The position numbers and the translations under genes were made by a program. The notes beneath the pieces are model-generated. The model saw only the letters and a list, made by a program, of their open reading frames with translations, did not search any database and was not told the origin of the DNA. Shown here in pieces: positions 1 through 11,402 of a stretch of 64,000 nucleotides of DNA; positions within the stretch are counted from its first letter, which is position 1; the number at the start of each line of letters is the position of its first letter. Origin of the DNA: Rosa chinensis (taxonomy: Eukaryota > Streptophyta > Magnoliopsida > Rosales > Rosaceae); the NCBI RefSeq assembly GCF_002994745.2, contig NC_037091.1:25859789-25923788 (forward strand), written 5' to 3'.

Positions 1-1094
1 GTAGCAGTTTATGTCGATGACATGAACCTAATTAGAACTCTAGATAAGTTAAAGGAAACTGTTAAGTACTTGAAATCCGAATTTGAGATGAAAGATCTTG
101 GGAAAGTACAGTTTTGCCTCAGACTTGAACTCGAGCACCGTACTGATGGGATTATGATCCATCAATCAGCATATACTCAAAAATTATTAAGGCGCTTTAA
201 TGAAGATAAAGCAAAGCCTGTGAGTACTGCCATGATCGGTCGTAGTATTGATCTTGAAAAAGATCCGTTTCGTCTAAGGGATGAGGACAAAGACTTGTTA
301 GAGGCTGAAGTGCCCTATCTAAGTTCAATAGGCGCATTATTGTACTTATCTCAATGCACAAAACCAGACATCTCATTAGCAGTGAACTTGTTAGCTCGAC
401 GCAGTTTTGCACCAACACGCCGCCATTGGATTGGCATAAAGACAATATTTCGATACTTGAGAGGTACGATTGATATAGGCTTGTTCTATCCGTACAGAGA
501 GAAAAGAAATAACGGAAGTGTGGGATCGGACTCCACAAGGCAAAATGCCACCTTCCGTGCTCCTCCTCCCTTCCATCAAAATGACAACGATGTCTTGATG
601 GGTTTTGCTGATGCAGGGTATCTCTCTGACTCTCACAAAGGTCGCTCCCAAACGGGTTATGTATTTACCGTGGGAAGCAATGCAATATCTTGGAGGTCTA
701 CAAAACAGACCCTTGTTGCTACTTCCTCAAATAATGCGGAGATTATCGCTCTACATGAAGCTGTGCGAGAATGCATATGGCTAAGGTCTGTAATTAGACA
801 CATTCGAGGAATTTGTGGTTTGAAGTCTACCATAGATGAACCTACATGCATTTATGAAGATAATGCAGCTTGTATTGAGCAAATGAAGTTATGTTTCATC
901 ATAAGGACAACACCAAGCATATATCGCGTAAGTTCTTTTACAATCAGCAACAACAAACACTTCTAAATATTGAAGTGAATCAAATCCGTTCAGAGGATGA
1001 TGACGCGGACTTGTTTACCAAGTCATTACCTAAATCCACCTTCGAGAAACATGTGAAGAGCATCGGATTAAGAAAGTTATCCGAACTCCCATAA
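1..1094 (+). pseudogene. Ty1/copia pol, C-terminal part (end of RT plus RNase H), copy A
   Basis: Frame 1 is open from the first base, so the gene starts outside the window. The RT catalytic YVDD box is at 10-21, followed by the copia stretch LGLELEH-like, a PYLS.IGALLYL segment, and the RNase H region with GFADAGY (first Asp) and the ATSSNNAEI box. Family knowledge: in copia elements this part copies genomic RNA into DNA. Near 892-905 a small indel shifts the frame; the tail (ADLFTKSLPKSTFEKH...LSELP) continues in another frame from 891 and stops at 1094. The minus-strand copy at 36913-38499 is a close relative and shows where the frame breaks. Almost certainly non-functional here, though the part outside the window is unknown. 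Confidence 0.9.
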
Positions 1095-1169
1095 TTGTAG
1101 AAATCAGGGGGAGACCTTGACATTAGGGGAAGGTATGATGTCTACATATTCGATTTCGAAGAGTGAAGG

Positions 1170-1440
1170 ACGTGTTGTGCTCTTTTTGCCCTTCGACCAA
1201 GGTTATTTTTGTCCCACAGGCCTGGCAAGGTTTTTAGTGAGTTAACGATCAAAACGTCATCACCGAGTTTGAGCGACACAATGGGGAGTGTGGAAGGATG
1301 CCGACTACTCCACATTTACGCGCATTGTGCTCTTTTTCTCCTTCGACCAAGGTTGTTTTTTGCCACAGGGTTTTTATTACTTGGCAAAGTTTTTGACGAG
1401 GTAACTTAGAAGCGCATAGCAGAGACAACACTATTGACAT
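1170..1440 (+). repeat. Duplicated 3' untranslated module of copia copy A
   Basis: Between the pol stop and the LTR, the same module occurs twice (about 1178-1245 and 1326-1402): CTCTTTTTG/CTCC, CTTCGACCAAGGTT, then CCACAGG and GGCAA(A/G)GTTTTT. The same double module sits in inverted orientation at 36590-36835 of copy B, so it belongs to the family. Purine-rich tracts (AGGGGGAGA at about 1106-1114 and AGAGGGAG at 1451-1458) flank it; the second abuts the LTR and is the likely polypurine tract. Confidence 0.75.
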
Positions 1441-1458
1441 GAAATATCCAAGAGGGAG

Positions 1459-1686
1459 TGTTGTAAATGATAATGACTATTCATGCAATAGGTATTGCTT
1501 AATGTATGCGATTGACAGACTCGTAATGTATGCGATTGACAGACTGGTAATGTATGCGAATGACATACTTGTAATGTGCGATTGATTAGTATAACTATTA
1601 TGTATTGCCTTTTGTATACAAGATGTAACCCTATATAAACCTCATGGTGAGATGAATACAATACAATTATCCAATTCTCTACAACA
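1459..1686 (+). repeat. 3' LTR of copia copy A (228 bp)
   Basis: It begins TGTTGTAAATG directly after a purine tract and ends CTCTACAACA, giving TG...CA termini. The same sequence appears inverted at 36335-36538 and 54204-54407 (204 bp each). This copy is longer because it has an additional copy of the short internal repeat ATTGACAGACTCGTAATGTATGCG-like (near 1509-1570). The target duplication cannot be checked because the 5' end is outside the window. Confidence 0.85.
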
Positions 1687-2091
1687 AAAAGAAATTAATT
1701 ACAACGGTTAATCATCTCTATAATTTTTCATCTCATGACCAATAGTACCATGTCACATGACATAGCACTTGAGCTAACTGCAACATCATTGGTCTTCTAC
1801 TTGTAGAACACATGCATGTGGTATTCTCTGATTTCTCTTCACCATTTGCTGGTTTCATTTACTTAAGCGATTTGGGATATCATTATGGCCAAGTTTACCC
1901 TCTCCATGGCACTTTGACCCTTAAATTGGCCCTTTAATCCTCTTGTGGGCTTTTGTTGGAGATGAAATTAGCGTCAAATAGTGAGAATTAGCCATATAGC
2001 CTCTACTATCGGAGAAGGCCTAACATATCAAACTAATGTCTGGTCTTTAACTATTACTCTGAGGTTGGGGTTTTTCTTTGGTCATAAAAGA
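1687..2091. other. No recognisable feature
   Basis: AT-rich sequence between the copia LTR and a poly(A) retroposon. No ORF of note, no repeat termini and no RNA gene seen. Confidence 0.5.
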
Positions 2092-2107
2092 TGCTGATTT
2101 TTATTAT

Positions 2108-2109
2108 AC

Positions 2110-2141
<32 letters not shown>

Positions 2142-2142
2142 C
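2108..2142. repeat. (AC)n microsatellite
   Basis: About 17 AC dinucleotides with one interruption, at the 5' edge of retroposon R1. Confidence 0.9.
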
Positions 2143-3151
2143 ATAGCTAAAAGAAAGGAATTGAAGCTCTGAGAGAAAAAACCCTAGTTCCTATAGCACC
2201 GCTACTCTGCTTTTCTTCTCTATCTGGCGGCTCATCCTCGTGACGTGGTCGTCGGACAGGATGGTGATTGGGCCTCTCTTGGCTATTTGTGTGGACGATG
2301 ACCTGAGATCCATGATGAGATTGTGTGAAAGAGATAACGCTGCGGGTCTGGAAGGCTTGCAATGGCTGAAGGATGGTAGAGGGCAGATTGGATCACTGCT
2401 TGAAAGCTGGAATCAGAAGCGTCAATGGATGCGAGGCAGCGGAGGGATATAGATGCCGGAGGAATGTCGATGGCAGGGTGGAAGGACTGAATTGGGTTGT
2501 GGTGCGCTCGACTGGTTGCTACCCAACTAGGGTTTTTGGAGAGTTGATGACGGTGCATTCGGAGGGATGTCCACGATAGAGATCCAACGGTGGGAGTTCG
2601 GCGGCAGGATGGTCCAGTGCAGGTGGTGGTACAATGGGTGGAGAGAAATTGTGGTTTGGGGTGATCTCCTTACCCCATTGGATAGGTCTTGTGCTGATTA
2701 TCATGCACTGGGCCCAGTCAGGCCAATTTGGTTTTTAGTTCATGTTTACTTTGCTTGTCTAGTTGGTGTCGAGTTCCTTACTTCGTTAAATGGTAGCTAC
2801 TGCCTAGTGGTAGGGTGAAACTAAGTGTCGTTAGATTTATCTTCCGGCGGCAACATGGTAGCAAAGCTATGCTTTTGGTAATTATGCTTCGTCTGTATCT
2901 AGTTATCTTTTTGTTATGTCACTGCTATGTCAAAACAAATGGAGTAGCCAGTAGATCACTCTTGCTAGTTGTTGCGTGGTTGAATACCTTTATTTGATTG
3001 AGTCTCCTGATAGTATATCAGGGTGGTCTCTAGATGCTTATTATAATAAGGGGTTTAGGCTCTATGTCCTCCCCTTATATTCGATAGTTTTATACTTTCA
3101 TTTATCAAGGCTTGAGGGTAGCCACACTAGCCTTTTATTGAAAGAAAAAAA
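2108..3151 (+). mobile_element. Poly(A) retroposon R1 (LINE-derived or non-autonomous)
   Basis: The segment ends in an A-rich tail (3139-3151). It is bounded by imperfect direct repeats, TGCTGATTTTTATTAT at 2092-2107 and TGTTGAGTTTTATTAT at 3152-3167, which differ at 2 of 16 bases and look like an aged target-site duplication. Its last 450 bp align by eye with the tail of retroposon R2 (about 28985-29381): a GAGTTCCTT block, CCTAGTGG, AACTAAGTGTC, GGCAACAT, GAGTAGCCAGT. No RT is encoded. A 5'-truncated LINE 3' end or a LINE-mobilised non-coding family are both possible. Confidence 0.55.
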
Positions 3152-3519
3152 TGTTGAGTTTTATTATTATTTTTTTTTAATAGTCAATATTACATTAGTA
3201 ACAGTATCTGATTTAAAACTATGGCTGTGTGCATACATGAGCTGTCTAACTGAGAGTTTATGCATGTGGCATAAAATTAATTTCGTCGACATGTGCAGCA
3301 CGATTATGGATAAGAGTATGGAGGTGTGCATGAATATACATGTGTATCCAAGTTATTTGATCAACAACATATGAAACTACCAAGGGTGAATCATGGCTCT
3401 GTCTATGCAGTAAGTATATGTGTAAACATATGATGAAATCAATGATAGACAAGCAAAAAGTATGAGAAACTTAGCTTTTTCATGTCGTTTTGTTCTCTTG
3501 AGAGAGGACTGTGGTCTGT

Positions 3520-4655
3520 TAGGACTGGCAGCGTCATTGTAGATGTCTGGTAAAGAGTTTTCTTGCTAGACGTTCAGAGGGAATGGATGGGTATCTTGAG
3601 AAAACGTCAAGGTGTGAAGAGAAAACCGCTGGTGTTGGCGGGGCGTTAGCCTTGCTAGCCGCTAGCCTCGTTGGCACTCGAGGGCTCTTGCCGCTAGCGT
3701 CGCTAGCACTAGTTGCAGCGTAATTACTGGCGTATCGGCGTGCTGGCACTGGCGCGTAAGAGCTGATGCTAGCATTGGCTGTTGGATGCTAGCGCTGGCT
3801 GGTGCTGGAGGCCAATTACCGCTGCAAGGTCTGGCAGTGACGAGGTGATGCTGAAGTCGGCCTCTTATTCTGATTCTTCTTCTTGTTTTTTGTTTGTTTT
3901 GTTTTTTTAGACTTTCGTTAAGCAAGCTTGATACTGTTGGCGTTGTTGTGGAGCTCCTAAGCGCGTGGCGGTGCCTGGCACTGCTGTTGGCTTGAGTGGA
4001 TGAGACGTGCGCCAACGCTTGGTGGTGACGGTCTTGCGTTATCGGCTGCTAAGATTTGTCGTAGCGAGGGTGATGAGTTGCTGCCTGGCTTTAGTGATCG
4101 CTGGCACTTGCTAGTGAAGTTGGGCCTCACTGGCCGCTAATGCTGATACTAGAATTGAGCGATGATGCTGATGCTGATCGAAGAGCCGCATCAAGGATTT
4201 TATGCCAATAGCTGATGCTGATCGAAGAACATGGGATCATGATTGAAGAAGATGATAACGTCGCTTGAGTCTTTGGGTGCTAATGAGAAGCATCTTGAGT
4301 TTTCCACGTGGGTGCCCAGAGAAAATTTCTGGATATCCAGAGTTAGCGTTACTTTTTTTTTTTTTTTTTGAGAAATATAAAATGATGTTGCCATAAAAGG
4401 CTAGTGTGCCGCTTGACGTTGGCATAAGGCTAGGCGCCCAGGTCGCTCAATTTTATTTATTTATTTATTATTTATTATTTTTTACGCTTGCGTTAAGCAA
4501 GGCTACATGCACTGAGGTTGATGATGATTTAAAGAGATTAGTGATCAGAGAAGATTGAGTAACTCAAAGAAGAAATTTCTTTAAGCTCTGTTAAGCTGAC
4601 TTAATGCATGGTAAGTGACGAAGCCATTATATCGACTTCCGACAGACGGCGCTGA
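3520..4655 (-). mobile_element. Internal remnant of a gypsy-like LTR element
   Basis: Read on the minus strand, the sequence just inside the LTR at 4656 contains GCGCCGTCTGTCGG (4638-4652), which resembles the primer-site region seen after the 5' LTR of many plant gypsy elements. The rest is rich in CTAGC/GCTGG words and shows a twice-occurring GCGTTAAGCAAG-like word (near 3915 and 4487). No gag or pol coding survives. The left boundary is not resolved. Confidence 0.35.
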
Positions 4656-5120
4656 TGTTAACTTTTGGAGTTGGAGACTCTAGTTAGCTTTAGAGAGAGT
4701 AAGAGAGAGTGGTTCCTCTCCTGCTTTAGCAGGAGACTACGTCAACTTGAAATCTCTAACTATGTGTTTGGGCCTTGCGGCCCAAGAGGTTTACATGAGG
4801 ATTGTAATGGAATGATTGAGTAAGTGGAAAGGAGTCTCCTTTTATAGGGAATGAGGGCTCATTCCCTTACATTTTCTTCTATGTGGGACACAAAGTCCTT
4901 ATTTTAGTGTAGAAAGCTTATCATGGAGGCATCTCAGCAATGCCGGGACAGTGGCTTCCTGACAAGATCTTGGCGGCTTCCGACTACCACGGAGTAGCTT
5001 GAGTATCGAGGTACGAGATCTATATCGCGGCTGGGTCCCACCATGACTTGTGGGCTCACTAAGAGGGTATTGCTTATGCGGTGACATAGAAAACAAGCCG
5101 TACTAGTGGAGGTATCTACA
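4656..5120 (-). repeat. Gypsy-like LTR (465 bp), minus orientation
   Basis: On the minus strand it starts TGTAGATACCTCC and ends AAAAGTTAACA, so it has TG...CA ends. The putative primer site lies immediately inside. A TATAAAAGG promoter-like box (minus strand of the CCTTTTATAGG near 4839) sits mid-element. No second LTR copy is visible, so this is a broken element. Limits rest on terminal dinucleotides and the primer-site position only. Confidence 0.5.
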
Positions 5121-5850
5121 TTGCACACCATTAAAATATAATGCAGCAAATTAACTACTTTTTCCCACAAGCACAAATGTCAATCGACTGTGGGAAATGA
5201 TAAGTAAGACTGTAAGAGTCTTTGAAATTTAGATCTTATATACAAATTGTTATTACTAATCTAACCTAACTAGCAGGTTTTTCTTGCAAAGGATTTAGAT
5301 CTTACATGCAAATTATTATTACTAATCTAACCCAACTAGCAAATTATTATGATAGGCTATAAACGTTCTTGCAATTTGGTTTCATTTTTTTAGTGGATTG
5401 AAATTTTCTCATCTTTCTTACAATCCACACTTTCATCTATAAATAATTTTTCAATGAACATGCATGAAAAAGAATGTGATTCGTAAGTGGTATTTCAACT
5501 TTTCTTTTCCTTTTCAAACTTCTGCTTCTTCCCTTGACAGAACACGTGGGTAACAAATAGTCAAATAAGAGGGATCCGATAAGATATTTTTATATTACTT
5601 TTTAATAAAAAGGCACCAACAATTTAGCTAGTGGAATCTGGTTGTTATATTAAAGCACTCAACAAGAACAAGTGCTCCTTTCTTCCTCTCTCTTATCTCA
5701 TTATTCCCATAATTTGTTTTTAATTTTATTTATTTATTTTATTTTTTTGATCTCTTTGATCTCTCTTCTGCAATAATTTGTATCTTGCAGTCTCTTTCCT
5801 CCATCCAGCCATAAGCTACTGACAGAGTTTAAATTTCTAAGTGGCTTGCC
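5121..5850 (+). promoter_or_regulatory. Upstream region of the TIR-NBS-LRR gene
   Basis: The only gene-proximal DNA upstream of the NLR that is not obviously a transposon. A TATAAATAA box lies at 5438-5446, about 410 bp before the ATG; if used, the leader would be long and could hold a 5' UTR intron. A pyrimidine-rich stretch (about 5679-5790) precedes the start codon. W-box-like TTGAC cores occur near 5534 and on the minus strand near 5178 and 5559, but they are short enough to be chance. There is also an internal direct repeat, GATCTTA...CAAATT(G/A)TTATTACTAATCTAAC, at about 5232 and 5297. Confidence 0.4.
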
Positions 5851-6580
5851 ATGAGCACACAGTTGGATGCTTCTTCTTCTTCCTCGTCCTCCCCTTACCG
5901 GTGTACTTATCATGCATTCTTGAGTTTCAGAGGTGTGGACACACGTAAGGGATTTACCGATCATCTTTACAGGGCCTTGGAGCTCGCAGGAATCCACACG
6001 TTTAGAGACGATGATGAAATCGAGAGAGGAGCAAATATCGCAGCAGAGTTACAGAGAGCTATCGAAGAGTCGAGGGTATCTGTGGTTGTGTTGTCTAGAG
6101 ACTATGCTGCATCAAGGTGGTGCTTGGACGAACTTGCAAAGATCATGGAGCGTAGGAGAAATGAAGACGCACACGTGGTTATTCCAGTGTTTTATGATGT
6201 AGATCCTTCCCATGTCAGGAAGCAAATCGGGAGTTTTGCTGAAGCTTTTGTTAGACATGAAGAGCGCTTCAAGGAGGAGATGGGAAAGGTTGCGGAGTGG
6301 AGAAGAGCGCTTTCTGATATTGCAGATCTTGGTGGAATGGTTTTAGGACAACGGTAATTACACTCAATCATAAGATCTCGTTTTCCAGCTTTGTTCATTC
6401 ATTACACTCATTCATAACAACTCTGGTTCTCAGCTTTGTTAATTTGGTCTTATTTTAACAATTAATTTGGCCATTTGCATTGGGAATGCTTTTTGGAATT
6501 TTTTAGATTTTTGTTTTGTGTTCTTTCATCTACCTTTCACACTTTTCTTTGTGAGCTTATTATATAAACTGTTTAATGTC

Positions 6581-6632
<52 letters not shown>

Positions 6633-9600
6633 TTAGCTAATGCAGTCTTCTATCAGAAAAAGAAAAATGCTTTACATATGTATGGTTTATATCTATAATT
6701 TGTAGGTATGAATCACAATTTATCCAAGATATTGTTGAAGAAATCAGAAGTAAATTGGATTCCAAAGTCTTAAACATTGCTCCGTATGCAATTGGAATAG
6801 ATGATCGTGTGCGAGGTATAAACATGTGGTTAGAAGATGGGTCAAATGATGTTGGTGTGGCTGTGATCTATGGAATGGGTGGAATTGGCAAAACCACTAT
6901 TGCCAAAGCTGCTTATAACTTGAATTCCCATAGATTTCAAGGTAGCAGCTTTCTTGCTGATGTTAGAGAAACTTCAGAACAGCTGAATGGTTTGGTTCGC
7001 TTGCAAAGAAATCTTCTTTCAGATCTCCAAAAGGGGAAAACAAAGAAAATATACAACATTGATGAAGGAATACGAAAGATAAAAGATGCTGTATGTTGCA
7101 AGAAAGTTCTTATTGTTCTTGATGATGTGAACCACTCAGACCAATTTAATGCAATTATTGGAATGCGCAGATGGTTTGTTCCAGGAAGTAAGATAATCTT
7201 AACAACCAGATATGAACATTTGTTAAAGGCTCACGAAGTTAACACAATGTTTAAGGTTCAAGAGTTGAATGAGCATGAATCACTTGAGCTCCTCAGTTGG
7301 CACGCCTTTGGACAAGCCCATCCTATTGAAGCTTACATTGATCTTTCAAAACCCGTTGTAAAACATTGTGGAGGGATTCCATTAGCTCTGCAAGTTCTGG
7401 GATCTTCTTTGTCTGGCAGAAGTATAGATATATGGCAAAGCGCATTACAGAAGCTATGTGAGATTCCAGATGGAGAAATTCAAAAAATTCTTAGAATCAG
7501 TTTTGACTCTCTGCAAGATGATCATGACAAAAACTTATTCCTTCATATAGCATGCTTCTTCAGAGGGAAGAATAAAGAGTTTTCAATTACAGTACTGGAC
7601 AACCTTAAATTCTACACAGTGATTGGAATTCAAAATCTGGTTGATAGATGTCTAGTGAAAATTAATGAAGACAACAAGTTGATAGTGCATCATTTGCTTC
7701 GAGACATGGCAAGGGGAATTATTCGCGAAGAATCACCTGAGGACCCTGGGAAACGCAGTAGGGTGTGGCACAAAGATGCCTTCAATATTTTGAGTAAAAG
7801 AACTGTAAGAAACATAATCTGCATATGTGTTTGATGAATTATAATGTGTTGTGTATCCCTTACCAAATATTCTGGTTTTTTTAGCAGGGTACTGGAACTG
7901 TTAAGGGCATCATGCTTGACCTTTCTATGTTGATGCAAGATGAGTCTTCCAAAACATTATTTAGTGGAAGTAACAGCAAACGACGTCGTGTTGATGATTA
8001 TGATGGAAATTGTTCAGGACGGCGTCGACTTGGTCTCTTCACCTGGCAATTATTTAGTTTTTCCTCAGCCAACACGACTCCAGCGTCAGATGAGGTTGAC
8101 CTCAAAATAGAGGCATTCAAAAAGATGCACAACCTTGAAGTTCTCCTACTCAATAATGTACATTTCAGTCAAGGCTTTGAAAATTTTCCAAAAAACTTGA
8201 TATGGCTGTCTTGGCGAGGATTCTCTTTAAATTCGATACCAGCCAGTTTGTATTTGAAAACTCTAGTTGTTCTTGACTTGCGGAATAGCAGCCTGCAATG
8301 TGTTTGGAAGGGAACCAAGGTATGAATAATTTCTCTCTCCTTGTCACACACAAATTTAGTGAACATTATTGTATTCTAGAAACTTTATGCATTCATAGAT
8401 GCTAATAACTTAATTATCTCTTGGACAGTCTCTTCCAAGTCTGAAAGTCCTTAATCTTAGTCATTCACATGGCCTTTCAGCAACCCCCGACATATCAGGA
8501 CTCCCTAACCTGGAGAGATTGATTCTAAAAAATTGCAGAAATTTGATTGAGGTTGATGAATCGATTGGAGACTTGAAGAAACTTGTTTTCTTAAATCTAA
8601 AAGACTGCAAAAATCTGATGAAGCTTCCGACCAGAATCAAAATGTCAAGTTCTCTTCAAACACTTATTCTTTCTGGTTGCTCAAAGCTTGTGCTTCATTC
8701 TAATATGGTTGCAACAAATCAGTCACTCTTGACAGCTAGTGATATGAAGAAAGACGATTGTTCATCACCTAACTTGTGGAAATCACTCTTATTATGGGCA
8801 GTACCAAGCAGAAATATCATACCAACCAGTTTCTCAGTATCAAATTTACCACGTTCTTTACGAAGCTTAAGCTTAGCTGACTGCAACCTATTAGAGATTC
8901 CAGGTGATCTTAGTATCCTCTCCTCATTGAAGTATTTAGACCTATGTGGGAACCCAATTCAGAGCCTCCCAGAAAACATAAGATCTCTTAGTAAGCTTGA
9001 GACACTTATGTTAGAGGACTGCACAGAACTCAGAACTCTTCCAGAGCTCCCACCAAGTCTCCAGAGTTTGCTTGCAAGTTCTTGTAAATCATTGAAAAGA
9101 ATAACAAATTTACCAAACTTGTTCAAATCATTGGATACTGATTTTCTGCATTGCAAGAAGTTGGTTGAAGTTGAAAGCTTGTTCACTATAAAACCATTGA
9201 CAACCACTGACATAGAAATGATCAAAGATATGGGACTGTTCAATTTTAAATCCATTGGAAGCGACGCTGAGGTTGAAATGATCAACTACATTACAAATAC
9301 AACCAAGAAGGTCCCCCTCCAGGTTCTCTCCTTCCTCTCTCACTCATGTATCCTTGTTTTAATTATAATTTGTATGATACAAATGCTAGCTAGCTGTTTG
9401 AATAATTAGCTTGTAATTTTTTGATGACATAATCATCAATCTCCATGAAACAGGTGTTGTCTGAATGTGGCATATCTAGCATTTACCTCAACGGAAACGA
9501 GATTCCAGATTGGTTTCGCCACAGGAGAATGGGCAACTCTGTGTTGTCTATTATAGTACCTCCACATCTTAATCATAGAATTCGAGGCTTAAATGCATGT

Positions 9601-10116
9601 GTTGTATATGCACGACGCCCAGACATTCGTCGTTCTGCTAAATATCAAAACTTGTTTAAAGTCAGCAATGAGACCAAGGGTCTCATGTGGACCTATTCCC
9701 CTATCACAATAGGTATTCCAAAGGAGAATGAAGACATGTTATGGCTAAGCCATTGGCGGTTTGGAGAACATGATCTGGGAGGGGGAGACGAAGTACGTGT
9801 TTCGGTTGAGTTTGGACCCGAGCTTGGACACGATCTAAATTTATGGACAAAGGAATTGGGAATCCAACTTGTGTATGAGCAGGAAAGTAGTGAAGATGGA
9901 AAGAAACACAATTTCCTTGCTGGAGATGTGTCAGTGTCATCCTCAAGTTACCAAATGTGGACGGGAAAATACTTTCTTTGTAATAACCTGAATCGTGCTC
10001 AGAAAACACAATTCAAAAGTAGCCAGGAAAACCCATCTCATCTTGATTCTGACAAAACCAAGAGCCCCTTCCTTTTCTTATTTGAGCATGATGATGTTTC
10101 ACAGGCTGATCATTGA
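5851..10116 (+). CDS. TIR-NBS-LRR (TNL) disease-resistance-type receptor, five exons, 1196 aa
   Basis: Exons 5851-6353, 6706-7804, 7888-8319, 8429-9322 and 9454-10116 join with GT-AG introns into 1196 codons plus a stop at 10114. Domains: TIR (about 18-165) with the FLSFRG start and a WCLDEL motif whose Glu94 matches the catalytic glutamate of plant TIR NADases; NB-ARC with P-loop GMGGIGKTT (224-232), kinase-2 VLIVLDD (302-308), GSKIILTTR, GGIPLAL (390-396) and HIACFF; LRRs in exons 3-4; and a post-LRR C-JID-like domain in exon 5 (ISSIYLNGNEIPDWF). Two basic clusters at 565-568 and 579-581 could form a bipartite nuclear signal. The MHD position reads VHH (495-497), an unusual substitution at the nucleotide-sensing motif. 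Family role: intracellular sensing of pathogen effectors and defence or cell-death signalling. The effector is unknown. Length and exon pattern are normal for TNLs. Intron 2 has a TAGCAG tandem acceptor, so a one-codon (Gln) variant is possible. Confidence 0.93.
6583..6628. repeat. (TA)n microsatellite in TNL intron 1
   Basis: About 23 uninterrupted TA dinucleotides inside the 352-bp first intron. Likely polymorphic in length and usable as a marker for this allele. Confidence 0.95.
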
Positions 10117-10560
10117 TACTTGGTTCAAAAAAAGATAGAGGAAAAAAGGTCAGTAGTAATTTGCTGTTGTAATTTTTTGGTTTTTTTTCTTTTGGACAAT
10201 GTACTGTGGTAATCTAATTTTCTGTTTTTTTCTTTTTCATATACATATTTGAGAAGTCTCTTTTTGAGTCGCTAACAATGTCTAATTTGATTCTTGTTCG
10301 TCTATATTATAGGGAACTTTCAATTTTACATTTGGGGATGCTTCTAGGTGGCTCTGCTGGAAAGAATTTGAGTATATGCAGAATAAATTGCTCTGCTAGA
10401 TCCAAAGATCTGCGGTTAGATCAATGTTCTCCAAGTTTTTTGTGTACCAATTTACAGGCATTATAACTTTTCTTGTTTTCCTATTATTTGAGCTGTTTGT
10501 ATAGGTAGATTATATTTGCAGCAAATACTGCATCTGCAAATAAACATTGTATCAGTACAA
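10117..10560 (+). other. Probable 3' UTR of the TNL gene
   Basis: T-rich sequence after the stop. A GT (near 10149) and a TATAG (near 10308-10312) could bound a 3' UTR intron. AATAAA at 10539-10544 is the best polyadenylation signal seen. The short ORF at 10278-10466 lies here and has no protein-like character. Confidence 0.4.
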
Positions 10561-11402
10561 TTACCATCAACAACTATTTTGTTTGATCCTGCTTTTTGGT
10601 CCAGTAAATATTTTTTTTTGCTCACTCTTCCTCACATTGAGATAGGAAATGCATTCCTCAATTTGCTATCATCCATGATGTTTTATTGACCTTTTCCAAC
10701 ATGTCACTATGGTGTTATCTAGTAGTGATTTTGCAAAGCTTGTAGCTGCCAAACAGTATATTATGTGGCACTCGTTCAAAGTGGCTGTCTTTCCTCTAGT
10801 TAATATTTATGGAGATTGTGATGATTCAAAAGGGTACAGGGGGAGTAGAAGTTGACCATAATGTTACACAAGGCCATGCAAAAAGCAATTAATTCATGGT
10901 TGTTTCTCTGCACATGTAACTGAGGTATGTATTAGATGCTTTATTTGGTTTGAAGTTGGCTTTGTCTCAAGGCTTATCAAATGCCATAATGGAGACTAGT
11001 GATGATGCAAACTTGATCAAGGAAGGTTAAAGGTTTGAGTACTTGCTCATGGTCTCATCTTCCAAGAGTAAAAACAGTGTAGCACACCACCATCGCTCCT
11101 CAGAGGTTGGGACTTGGGAATAGAGGGGGAACAGAGTTTTACATGCGATGGTCCGGCTTGGTTAAGAACTCTGGTGGAGCAATCTGATTTAGCAAGCTAA
11201 TTTGGTATCTTTTCTCCTGGCCCAGTGATTTTGTCTCACTTCCGGTTAGGTTTTGATGAGACTTCCGTTCGCACGCCGACTCAGTTGTAAGTACTCACCA
11301 CTTGCACTAATCATTATTTTCTGGTTGAATTTTGAATTTTGGCAGGAATAATAGTATCTAGCTCTTATAGCTCCCTCTCCAAAACCTTGGCTTACCACAG
11401 AG
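10561..11402. other. No recognisable feature
   Basis: Mixed-composition intergenic sequence with no good ORF, no terminal repeats and no RNA gene recognised. Confidence 0.4.

Noticed and set aside
3662..4015. 117-aa minus-strand ORF
   Set aside because: Translation of simple CTAGC/GCTGG-rich sequence; composition artefact.
10278..10466. 62-aa ORF after the TNL
   Set aside because: Lies in the likely 3' UTR, no domain and no conserved context.
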